Assembly: GCA_031291445.1 (NCBI GenBank)
Contig: JARLJA010000152.1
Location: 62,001 to 126,000 of the forward strand
Source: Xanthobacteraceae bacterium
GTDB lineage: Bacteria; Pseudomonadota; Alphaproteobacteria; Rhizobiales; Xanthobacteraceae
DNA length: 64,000 bases
Reading direction: 5' to 3'
The position numbers and the translations under genes are program-made. The notes beneath the pieces are model-generated. The model did no database searches. It saw only the letters and a program-made list of their open reading frames with translations, and was not told where the DNA came from. Numbering within the stretch: the first letter of the stretch is position 1; each line of letters starts with the position of its first letter. Below are positions 17,056-24,317 of this stretch, piece after piece.

Positions 17056-17859
17056 ATGAGCGATTTTGGATCGGCGAAGGCTCTCACCGATTTTGCGGTG
17101 CGAGCGGTCGATGGCGCGAAGGCGGTGGAGGCGCCGTTCCATCACATCGAGTTTGATCAGTTTTTCCCGCCCGATTTCTATCAACGGATCATCGAGACGC
17201 TGCCCGAGGCGTCCGACTATCGGCCGATGTCAGGCCGTGCCAAGGAGAACGATCTGGCGGACGGCACGCCGACGCGGGTGAAGATCGACCTGTTTCCCGA
17301 ATATACGAGGTACCTGCCGCCGGACAAGCGCGCGGTCTGGGACGTGGTTGGCCGCGTTCTGTGTTCGAGCGAGCTGCAGGCGGCCTTCGTTCGCCGAATG
17401 GCGCCGGGATTGCAACGCCGCTTCGGCGTCGATTACGACAAGGTGGGCCTGTTTCCGATTCCGGTCCTGACCCGCGATATCGCCGGCTATCACATCGATC
17501 CGCACCCCGACACGCATTGGAAGGGCATCACGGTCCTGATCTACCTGCCGCGCGATGCCTCGGTGGCGCATATCGGGACGGTCTTGCACAAGGAGGCCGC
17601 CGATGGCCGCCTGGAGCGGGCCGGCAAAGGTCAGTTTCTGCCCAATTCCGGCTTTGCATTCGCCGTCGACAAGGACACCTGGCATTCCGTCGATCCTGTC
17701 GGCCCGGAGGTGACCACGCGTGACCTGATCATCCTGCAGTATTTCGTCGACAGCGGGCTGCAGCGCATCCTGCGCAACCGCGGCAAGCGGCTCGGAAACC
17801 TGCTGCTGAACAGCCTGCGCCACGTCGCCAAGCCCTCCCGCCAGAAGGCGCGGTCGTGA
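17056..17859 (+). CDS. 2-oxoglutarate/Fe(II)-dependent oxygenase
   Basis: The ATG at 17056 gives 267 residues with a double-stranded beta-helix oxygenase core. The HxD iron motif is His146-x-Asp148 in YHIDPHPDTHW, the distal His is His210 in DTWHSVDPV, and a basic residue for 2-oxoglutarate follows in TTRDLIILQYF. Related proteins hydroxylate small molecules or sugar/lipid precursors, and the substrate here is unknown. It is divergent from badR across the 32-bp palindrome, so it may belong to the same regulon even though an oxygenase is unexpected beside an oxygen-independent pathway. A strong terminator follows. Confidence 0.78.
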   Translation: MSDFGSAKALTDFAVRAVDGAKAVEAPFHHIEFDQFFPPDFYQRIIETLPEASDYRPMSGRAKENDLADGTPTRVKIDLFPEYTRYLPPDKRAVWDVVGRVLCSSELQAAFVRRMAPGLQRRFGVDYDKVGLFPIPVLTRDIAGYHIDPHPDTHWKGITVLIYLPRDASVAHIGTVLHKEAADGRLERAGKGQFLPNSGFAFAVDKDTWHSVDPVGPEVTTRDLIILQYFVDSGLQRILRNRGKRLGNLLLNSLRHVAKPSRQKARS

Positions 17860-17926
17860 TGCCACCGCGCGGACGAGGTGCGGTGGCAGCCGCCTCTGAG
17901 TGAACAATGCTCGTATTGCACACAAG

Positions 17927-17953
17927 AAAAGCCCGGGGCGTCCCCGGGCTTTT
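17927..17953. terminator. Strong bidirectional intrinsic terminator
   Basis: A 12-base-pair stem AAAAGCCCGGGG / CCCCGGGCTTTT with a three-base CGT loop, flanked by A and T tracts on either side, lies between the convergent oxygenase and nitroreductase genes. It should stop transcription from both directions. Confidence 0.93.
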
Positions 17954-18004
17954 TCTCGTTCGGTGTGGCCTGCGCTGCCGGCGGGCGAGGGCGCTGCAGT
18001 CATC

Positions 18005-18604
18005 TCAGCCGGGGAACGAACCCTCAAACGCGGTCGCCGAGATCGGATTGCGCGGGCTGGGGGTCTCGCGGGCTCGCAGCGCCTCGGGCAGCTGCGCCTT
18101 GTCGCCGGGCTTGCCGATGGCAATCGCCGCCTCGACGCGGTAGCCCGCCGGCACCTTCAGTTCGCTCGCCGCCCGCGCCAGGTCGAGGCCGACCATGCCG
18201 TGGGCCTGCCAGCCCAGTTTGGCGGCCTGAAGCGCCAGCAAGGCCCAGGCGGCACCGGCGTCGAAGGAATGGCTGTGTGAGGGGATTTCCTTGTCCTGTC
18301 CCGGGACCGCCATGGTCTGCTTCGAAACGACGACGACGAGAGCCGCGGCGTTCTTCGCCCACGACGTGTTGAACTCGTTCAGCAGGCCGAGCAGCCGTTC
18401 CCAGTGCGCGGTGCCGCGGCGAGCATAGATGAAACGCCAGGGCTGCGAGTTGTAGGACGACGGCGCCCAGCGCGCCGCCTCGAACAGCTTCATGAGGTCG
18501 GCTTCCGGGATGATGTCCGGCGTGAAGGCGCGCGGCGACCAGCGCTCCAGAAACAGCGTATCGATCGCATGGTCGGCGGTCCGTCCATTGGCCGTGATGG
18601 TCAT
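18005..18604 (-). CDS. Nitroreductase-family flavoprotein
   Basis: The ATG at 18604 (MTITANGR) follows AGGAAG; the product is 199 residues. It has the nitroreductase FMN signature at the N-terminus (FLERWSPRAFTPD, then RWAPSSYNSQPWRFIYA) and a second phosphate-contacting region near AIAIGKPGDK. Such enzymes use NAD(P)H to reduce quinones, nitro groups or enones. The gene is divergent from an HxlR-type regulator whose likely operator lies between them, a common arrangement for redox-responsive nitroreductases. Confidence 0.86.
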   Translation of the reverse strand: MTITANGRTADHAIDTLFLERWSPRAFTPDIIPEADLMKLFEAARWAPSSYNSQPWRFIYARRGTAHWERLLGLLNEFNTSWAKNAAALVVVVSKQTMAVPGQDKEIPSHSHSFDAGAAWALLALQAAKLGWQAHGMVGLDLARAASELKVPAGYRVEAAIAIGKPGDKAQLPEALRARETPSPRNPISATAFEGSFPG

Positions 18605-18687
18605 TGAGAGAGCTTCCTGTATTGGGGGATCAAGCAGCCTCGTGTCGCGGTGCGGCACGAAAGCAGAGGCAGGATTGGTCCAAAAGG

Positions 18688-18701
18688 TTGGACTGGTCCA
18701 A
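18688..18701. promoter_or_regulatory. Putative HxlR operator (inverted repeat)
   Basis: TTGGAC-TG-GTCCAA is a perfect inverted repeat with 6-base arms. TGGTCCAAAA occurs twice, at 18676-18685 and 18694-18703, 18 bases apart. The site sits 84 bases upstream of the nitroreductase start and before the divergent HxlR regulator. Binding by that regulator is inferred. Confidence 0.6.
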
Positions 18702-18872
18702 AAATCACTTTTAGTCTCTTTTTGTGACTGTCATGATAAGCATTGGAAGAAGCCTTGCAAGGGGTAACCGCGACGTGCCTCAGTCAGGCGCGTTTGACCG
18801 GTAGCCATGCTGGCACCGCGCGTGACGATTGTGCGCGTGAGATCTGAATCGACCGGGGAGGAGAGGCTCGTG

Positions 18873-19253
18873 GTGAAGGCCAATTTCGCCAAGGCAACCA
18901 CCGGCCGGGCGATCTGCCCGATCCGCGACGTGCTGGATCGTGTCGGCGACCAATGGAGTCTGCTGGTGCTTGGGGCGTTGGCGCAGGACACCTTGCGATT
19001 CAACGTGCTGAAACGAGAGGTCGAGGGCATTTCCCAGCAGATGCTCGCGCGCACGCTGCGGCGGCTCGAAGAAGACGGCCTGGTGTCGCGCAAGCCGTTT
19101 CCGGTGATTCCGCCGCGGGTCGACTACGCCTTGACCCCGCTGGGGCGCTCCTTTCTCGAGCCCTTTTCGACGCTGATCACCTGGGCCGACAAGAACCACC
19201 CGGCGATCCAGGCCGCGCGCAAGAGCTACCGCTCGCGGCACCCCAAGGCATAG
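18873..19253 (+). CDS. HxlR-family winged-helix transcriptional regulator
   Basis: I favour the GTG at 18873, placed seven bases after GGGGAGGAGAGG; an ATG at 18807 would add 22 residues. The protein has the HxlR core: CPIRDVLDRVGDQWSLLVLG with the usual Cys before the first helix, then LKREVEGISQQMLARTLRRL and the wing region. The Cys may sense electrophiles or oxidants. It is divergent from the nitroreductase gene and probably controls it. The C-terminal tail is basic (RKSYRSRHPKA). Confidence 0.83.
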   Translation: MKANFAKATTGRAICPIRDVLDRVGDQWSLLVLGALAQDTLRFNVLKREVEGISQQMLARTLRRLEEDGLVSRKPFPVIPPRVDYALTPLGRSFLEPFSTLITWADKNHPAIQAARKSYRSRHPKA

Positions 19254-19607
19254 ACGCCGCCGGCCGCGCGTCTGGATATACCGCCGGTCGCGACCCGAAC
19301 GTTGCGGTGTACCGTCGCAACCAGACCAAATCCGGTGCTGGTTGCGAATGAAATAGGCGTCGGATCGATCGCCCATGGTACCGGTGCGCCTGCAGCCCTG
19401 CCTAGAAACCTTGCAGTTGACCGCTCTGCGGCGTCGCGCTTGCGCTCCGGGGTTCAATCTTGCGCCGCAACATCAAAAAAGCCTGCCGAATCCGGTGCTT
19501 TGCCGACATCTGCCTTGGCAAGGCGATCAAACGCTGTTTCAATTTGCACAGCATTTGCATGCCGCTGTCGAGTTCGTTGCGAGGTACGAGGGGTGAGGAG
19601 CGGTCGC
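19254..19607. other. Intergenic stretch, no gene seen
   Basis: This 354-base gap between the HxlR and LuxR genes has stops in all useful frames and no hairpin with a T tract. The only repeat noticed is the 11-mer AATCCGGTGCT, present twice. The 3' end carries the GGGGTGAGGAG ribosome site of the LuxR gene. Confidence 0.5.
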
Positions 19608-20567
19608 ATGGAAGCTCGGACCGACATTCAGAGTTTCAGCGCCTTCATTTTTGAATTGTATGAGCGCAGTCATACCCAGGATCCCGTGTCCCTGCTGCAC
19701 TGGAGCGTGGAACGGCTGGCCGAGGCGGTTGGGTCGGACAGCAACTGGGGCGGCTGGGCCGATCTCAGCCGTGGCGAGGTCGATGTCTGCGGGACCGTGT
19801 CGCACAACCTGCCCGACGATTTCTACAAATTCTGGAGCGAGATCAAGCACGACGATCTGCTTGCCCGTGATGTCATGAACACCGGGCGCGACGTCGCGAC
19901 CTACAATCGTCAGGGATCGCGCCATACCGAAGGCATGGTTGCCCTGTCCGACCGCTATCACATCGACAAGCTGTCGGTCATCGTGGTCGAGCGCGGCAAC
20001 AGCCCGATCTCGCTGTTCATGTCGGCCTACCGCAGCGGACGCGATGCCAAGGCGTTCGGCCCGGGCGAACTGAATTATCTTCGCGCAGCGCTGGACCACG
20101 TCTGCTTCGCCATCGAGCGCAACACCCTGTGCGGCCGCGCGGGGGCGCATCTCCTGGTCAACGCCGACGGCCGGGTGCTGGCGAGGTCGCCCGACGCGTT
20201 GCGCATCCTGCGCGACCGCTGGCCCGACTGGAGCGGCGACCGCCTGCCGGCCTGCGTGCCGGTGTCGGCCAGGCACACGGCGCCCGACAGCGAGATCAGG
20301 TTCGATCGGCGCGAGGCGCCGCAATTCTCCGGACCGCCGTTGTTCTATCTCACCCTGCGCGGCAACGACCCCCGCAGCCAGCTGACGGCGCGCGAGCGCC
20401 AGATCCTGGAGCATATTGGCGACGGCCTGACCCACAAGGAAATCGCCCGCAGTCTAGGCATTTCCCCGGCCACGGTTCGCAACCATACCCAGGCGGTGCT
20501 GACCAAGCTGGGCGCGCGCAACAAGGCCGCGCTGGTCAGGCTGGTGCACGCAGGTCAGCCAGCCTGA
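19608..20567 (+). CDS. LuxR-family transcriptional regulator (DmfR-like by context)
   Basis: The ATG at 19608 follows GGGGTGAGGAG and gives 319 residues. The C-terminal LuxR HTH is clear: LTARERQILEHIGDGLTHKE, then IARSLGISPATVRNHTQAVL. The N-terminal 200 residues are a sensor-like domain without the acyl-homoserine-lactone motif. In Paracoccus aminophilus the dimethylformamidase genes are activated by a LuxR-family protein, DmfR, and here the gene stands just before the transporter/formamidase operon. A 16-bp palindrome 22 bases after its stop is its likely target. Confidence 0.78.
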   Translation: MEARTDIQSFSAFIFELYERSHTQDPVSLLHWSVERLAEAVGSDSNWGGWADLSRGEVDVCGTVSHNLPDDFYKFWSEIKHDDLLARDVMNTGRDVATYNRQGSRHTEGMVALSDRYHIDKLSVIVVERGNSPISLFMSAYRSGRDAKAFGPGELNYLRAALDHVCFAIERNTLCGRAGAHLLVNADGRVLARSPDALRILRDRWPDWSGDRLPACVPVSARHTAPDSEIRFDRREAPQFSGPPLFYLTLRGNDPRSQLTARERQILEHIGDGLTHKEIARSLGISPATVRNHTQAVLTKLGARNKAALVRLVHAGQPA

Positions 20568-20589
20568 CGTACATAGTGTGTCGACGGAG

Positions 20590-20605
20590 TGATGCATCTG
20601 CATCA
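20590..20605. promoter_or_regulatory. Palindromic operator upstream of the transporter/formamidase operon
   Basis: TGATGCA-TC-TGCATCA is a perfect inverted repeat with 7-base arms and a 2-base spacer, 84 bases before the first gene of the operon. The same 16-mer, with one change, is found before aauB at 30890-30905. Size and symmetry suit a LuxR-type dimer. The neighbouring LuxR gene is the obvious candidate ligand, by inference. Confidence 0.65.
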
Positions 20606-20688
20606 TTTCGGCCGCAGCCTGACCGCCTTAGCCTCCGTCACGTCACGATGTTACGGCCACAGGCTACGAGCGAGAGGGTTTCATACTC

Positions 20689-21945
20689 ATGGCAATTGCG
20701 CGCAGGGAATTTCTCGGAGGGGTTGCGGGTGCGGCCCTGGCGGCCGGCTTTTCGCGGCGGGCAGCCGCTGCCGATGATATCCTCATCGGCGTCCCCACGG
20801 CGCAATCGTCGCCGGTCGGCGTCGGCGACCACAAGGACTGGCTGAATGGTGTGACGCTTGCCGTCGACGAGATCAATGCCGCCGGAGGGGTTGCCGGGCG
20901 CAAGCTGCGCGCCGAGGTCACCGATATCGACATCATGACGCCGGAAGGCACGGTCGCGGCGTTTCAGACCCTGACCGGCAAGAAGGTCAACGCCATCGTC
21001 TCGTCCTTCGTCCTGATCCCGCAGCCGGCGATGGATGCCGCAGCGGCGGCGGGCGTGCCCTACCTGCACGGCAATACCTCGATCGCGTCGCTCGATCTCG
21101 TCAAGTCGAACCCGACGAAATACAAGAACGTCTTCCAGATCGACGGCGCCGAGACCTGGTATGGCTATGGCTTCGTCCGTTATCTCGACAAGCTCGCGGC
21201 ATCGGGCGGCTGGAAGCCGAAGAACAACAAGATCCACATCGTCCAGGAACAGATCGCCTACACCCAGACCATCTCCAAATCGGTGCAGAAGGCGATCGCC
21301 GAATCCGGCGGCAAGTGGGTGCTGGGCCCCGTCACCGACATTCAGTTCCCGGTTCAGGACTGGTCGCCGGTGCTGCGCGCGCTGCACGACTCCGACGCCG
21401 GGGTGATATTCATCGATCACTGGGTTGCCGCCGAGCTCGCCGCGTTCTGCCAGCAGTTCGCGGCCGATCCGGTCAAGGGATCCCTGGTCTACCTGCAATA
21501 CGGCCCGAGCCAGCCGGAATTCCTCAAGCTCGCCGGCGGTTCCGCCGAGGGCATGGTCTGGGGCACCGTGATCGGCACCCATGCCGATCCCAAGGCGATG
21601 GACTTCCGCGCCCGCTACATCAAACGCTTCGGCGACAACATGGGCATTGTCTACACCGGCAGCGGCTACGACACGGTCAAGGCGCTGGCCAGCGTCTGGG
21701 CGACCGTCGATCCGGCCAATTTCGACGCGGTCGGCGCGGCGATCCGCAAGCTGCGCTACGAGGGCGTCTGCGGCACCTACACCTTCGATCGGCCCGAGCA
21801 GGCGCCGCTGGTTCATCCCTGGCAGACCGAGGACGTCAAGGCCGGCATCAGCCACCTGCTGCTGCAGGTCCAGAACGGCCAGCACAAGATCATCGCCCCC
21901 GACGAACTCGCCGAGGTCAAGATCAAGCCGGCGCCGTGGTTCTGA
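20689..21945 (+). CDS. ABC transporter periplasmic substrate-binding protein (amide/branched-chain amino acid type)
   Basis: This 418-residue protein starts with a twin-arginine-like signal (ARREFLGGVAGAALAAGF, cleavage near RAAA-AD). The mature chain is a type I periplasmic binding fold: DILIGVPTAQSSPVGVGD, DEINAAGGVAGRKLRAEVTD, then VNAIVSSFVL. Its overall layout is that of the amide- and urea-binding branch (AmiC, FmdD, UrtA relatives) of the branched-chain amino acid family. With the ATPases and permeases that follow it forms a complete importer. The adjoining formamidase suggests the ligand is an N-substituted amide. Confidence 0.85.
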   Translation: MAIARREFLGGVAGAALAAGFSRRAAAADDILIGVPTAQSSPVGVGDHKDWLNGVTLAVDEINAAGGVAGRKLRAEVTDIDIMTPEGTVAAFQTLTGKKVNAIVSSFVLIPQPAMDAAAAAGVPYLHGNTSIASLDLVKSNPTKYKNVFQIDGAETWYGYGFVRYLDKLAASGGWKPKNNKIHIVQEQIAYTQTISKSVQKAIAESGGKWVLGPVTDIQFPVQDWSPVLRALHDSDAGVIFIDHWVAAELAAFCQQFAADPVKGSLVYLQYGPSQPEFLKLAGGSAEGMVWGTVIGTHADPKAMDFRARYIKRFGDNMGIVYTGSGYDTVKALASVWATVDPANFDAVGAAIRKLRYEGVCGTYTFDRPEQAPLVHPWQTEDVKAGISHLLLQVQNGQHKIIAPDELAEVKIKPAPWF

Positions 21946-21967
21946 ACATCGCCACGGATTTGAACGC

Positions 21968-22693
21968 ATGATCCCGGCCGACGCCTGCTTCGGATGCGAG
22001 GGCATTTCGCTCGCCCTCGGAGGGCGGGTCATCCTCAAGGATGTCTCGCTCTTCGTCCGGCGTGGCGAACTGCTCGGCCTGATCGGCCCCAACGGCGCCG
22101 GCAAGACCTCGCTGTTCGAGGTCTTGTCGGGCCGCTACCACCAGCAGCAGGGCTCGGTCTTTCTCGGGGAACGCCGGCTCGACCGGCTCGACATCCACCG
22201 CCGTGCCCGGCTCGGCGTGGCGAGGACCTACCAGAGCCCGGTCGTGCCCAACGCGCTCACCATCGGCGAAACCCTGCGGGCCGCCCGCAAGGCCTATGCG
22301 CCCTATATGTCGGCCCACGATGCCGAATGGGCGGCGCGGCTGGTGCGGCTGGAGGCGGCCTGGGACCGCCCGTCCGGCTCGCTCGACACCTTTGACCGCC
22401 GCAAGCTCCTGCTCGCCTGCTTGATGATGCGCCGCCCCACCGTTCTGCTGATGGACGAGCCGGCCTCGGGGTTGATCAACACCGAGATCGCCGAGCTCGA
22501 CCTGCTGCTGCGCAAGCTCGCGGACGAGTATCACCTCGCCATCATCCTCATCGAGCACCGCCTTGAACTGCTGGGCGCCATCGCCGACCGCGTCTGCGTG
22601 CTGGACCTCGGCGTCATGATCGCCGAAGGCGGCCCGGAGCAGGTCTTCGGCGACGAGCGGGTGCGTGCCGCCTATTTCGGCGCCGCCGCATGA
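21968..22693 (+). CDS. ABC transporter ATP-binding protein, LivG type, with degenerate signature
   Basis: This 241-residue ATPase has Walker A GPNGAGKTS (40-48), a Q loop in ARTYQSPVVPNALT, Walker B VLLMDEPASGL (159-169) and the H-loop IEHRLELL. The ABC signature, normally LSxGQ just before Walker B, is not recognisable: the region reads GSLDTFDRRKLLLACLM. In a heterodimer with the LivF-type partner, which keeps LSGGE, one composite site would thus be altered. Its stop overlaps the next ATG, so translation is coupled. Confidence 0.85.
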   Translation: MIPADACFGCEGISLALGGRVILKDVSLFVRRGELLGLIGPNGAGKTSLFEVLSGRYHQQQGSVFLGERRLDRLDIHRRARLGVARTYQSPVVPNALTIGETLRAARKAYAPYMSAHDAEWAARLVRLEAAWDRPSGSLDTFDRRKLLLACLMMRRPTVLLMDEPASGLINTEIAELDLLLRKLADEYHLAIILIEHRLELLGAIADRVCVLDLGVMIAEGGPEQVFGDERVRAAYFGAAA

Positions 22694-23391
22694 CCCACCA
22701 GTTGCTTGCAGTGCGCGGACTGTCCGCCGGCTACGGCCCGTTGCGGGTGCTCCACGACATCGATTTCACCATCAGCGAGGGCGAGCGGTTGGCGATCGTC
22801 GGCCTGAACGGCCACGGCAAGACCACCCTGTTCCGTGCCATCATGCAACTGGTCGGTTGGCAGCGCGGCTCGGTCACCTTCGACGGCGTCGAGATCGGCG
22901 GCACCCGTTCGCTCGGGGAAGGCCGCTATACCCCGGGCATCGTCCGGCTCGGCATCGCCATGACGCCGCAGGGCGACGCCATCTTCCCGGGCCTCACGGT
23001 GCGCGAGCACCTCGATTGCGGCGCCCACGCCCGCAGCGCCTGGCGCGAGCGCGCCCGCCGCCGCGAACGCGTCTATCAGCTGTTTCCGCAACTCGAGACG
23101 CTCCAGGATGCGCTGGTCGGCAAGCTGTCGGGCGGCGAGCGGCGCATGGTGTCGATCGGCCGCGCGCTGATGTCGGACGCGAGGCTCTATCTGATCGACG
23201 AGCCGACGCTCGGGCTGGCGCCCAAGGTGTCGCGCCGCGTCATCGAAGCGCTGGTGAACATTCCGATCGAAGGCAAGGCGATGGTGATCGCCGAGCAGAA
23301 CGTCGCGGTGCTGACCGGCGCCGTCGACCGCATGATCGGCATGCATGCCGGCCGGCTGCGCGGCGAAGTCGGCCATGTGGGGCTCGAATGA
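22690..23391 (+). CDS. ABC transporter ATP-binding protein, LivF type
   Basis: This 233-residue ATPase has Walker A GLNGHGKTT (38-46), an intact signature KLSGGERRMVSIGRAL (about 145-160), Walker B LYLIDEPTLGL and the H-loop region AMVIAEQNVAVL. It would pair with the preceding ATPase on the cytoplasmic face of the LivH/LivM permease pair. Start and stop overlap the neighbouring genes by four bases (ATGA), a sign of one tightly coupled operon. Confidence 0.88.
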   Translation: MTHQLLAVRGLSAGYGPLRVLHDIDFTISEGERLAIVGLNGHGKTTLFRAIMQLVGWQRGSVTFDGVEIGGTRSLGEGRYTPGIVRLGIAMTPQGDAIFPGLTVREHLDCGAHARSAWRERARRRERVYQLFPQLETLQDALVGKLSGGERRMVSIGRALMSDARLYLIDEPTLGLAPKVSRRVIEALVNIPIEGKAMVIAEQNVAVLTGAVDRMIGMHAGRLRGEVGHVGLE

Positions 23392-24314
23392 TGGACGCGA
23401 GCCTGTTCACCTACGCGCTCTATCTCGCTGCGATCTACAGCCTGATGGCGATCGGCATCTCGCTGTTGTGGTCGAGCGTCGGCATGGTCAACATGGCGCA
23501 CGGCGCCACCTTCGCGATCTCGGGCTACGCCGCCTATTTCGCCGCCGACTGGATGATGCCGCTGGTCAAGGCGGCGGTCGACGGGCCGCAGAGCATGACC
23601 GTGCTGGCGATTCTCACCATGGCGGTGGGCATCGTCTCGGGCGCGATCTTCGGCATCGTCATCTATCTGGTGGCGTTCCTCCCGATCCACGACAAGCCGA
23701 ATTTCGCCGTGCGCAGCCTCATCATCACGCTTGCGCTCAATCTCGCCTCGGTGCAGGCGCTGCTCTACTTCTTCGGGCCGCAGCAGAAGGCGTTGCCGCG
23801 CTTTCTCGGCAGCGGACGGATGGATCTGTTCGGCATTCCGGTGCGCATCGACCAACTGGTCACGATCGTGACCACGGTCGTGCTGCTCGGGCTGGTGCTG
23901 TTCTGGCTCCGGGTCAGCCGCAAGGGCCTGGAGATCCGCGCCGTGATGCAGAACAGTGAGGGTGCCGCGCTGTGCGGGATCTCGACGCGTTGGACCGCGC
24001 TGCCGATCATGATGCTGACGGGCGCCCTGGCCGGCGTCGCCGCGGTGCTCTTGTCGCAGAACATCTTCGTCAATCCGACCGCGGGCGCAACGCCACTGAT
24101 CAAGGGTCTGACCATCGCCCTGCTGGGCGGTCTCGGTTCGGTGCCGGGCGCCGTGCTGGGCGCGATCCTGATCGGCTTTCTCGAGGCCGCCACCGGTATC
24201 ATTCCGTTTCTGGGTCAGCGCTATGTCCTCGTCGTGCAGTTCGCCTTCATCGTCATCATGCTGGTGATCCGTCCGCGCGGCCTCGGCGGTCTGCTCGACG
24301 AAACCCGGGAATAG
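23388..24314 (+). CDS. ABC transporter permease, LivH type
   Basis: This 308-residue integral membrane protein begins with two consecutive ATG codons at 23388 and 23391 that overlap the LivF-type stop. It has about eight hydrophobic segments, the family motif SVGMVNMAHGATFAISGYAA near residue 30 and LTIALLGGLGSVPGAVLGA near the C-terminus, which contacts the ATPases. It forms one half of the transport channel. The permease-formamidase fusion gene follows 3 bases later. Confidence 0.9.
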   Translation: MMDASLFTYALYLAAIYSLMAIGISLLWSSVGMVNMAHGATFAISGYAAYFAADWMMPLVKAAVDGPQSMTVLAILTMAVGIVSGAIFGIVIYLVAFLPIHDKPNFAVRSLIITLALNLASVQALLYFFGPQQKALPRFLGSGRMDLFGIPVRIDQLVTIVTTVVLLGLVLFWLRVSRKGLEIRAVMQNSEGAALCGISTRWTALPIMMLTGALAGVAAVLLSQNIFVNPTAGATPLIKGLTIALLGGLGSVPGAVLGAILIGFLEAATGIIPFLGQRYVLVVQFAFIVIMLVIRPRGLGGLLDETRE

Positions 24315-24317
24315 GCC

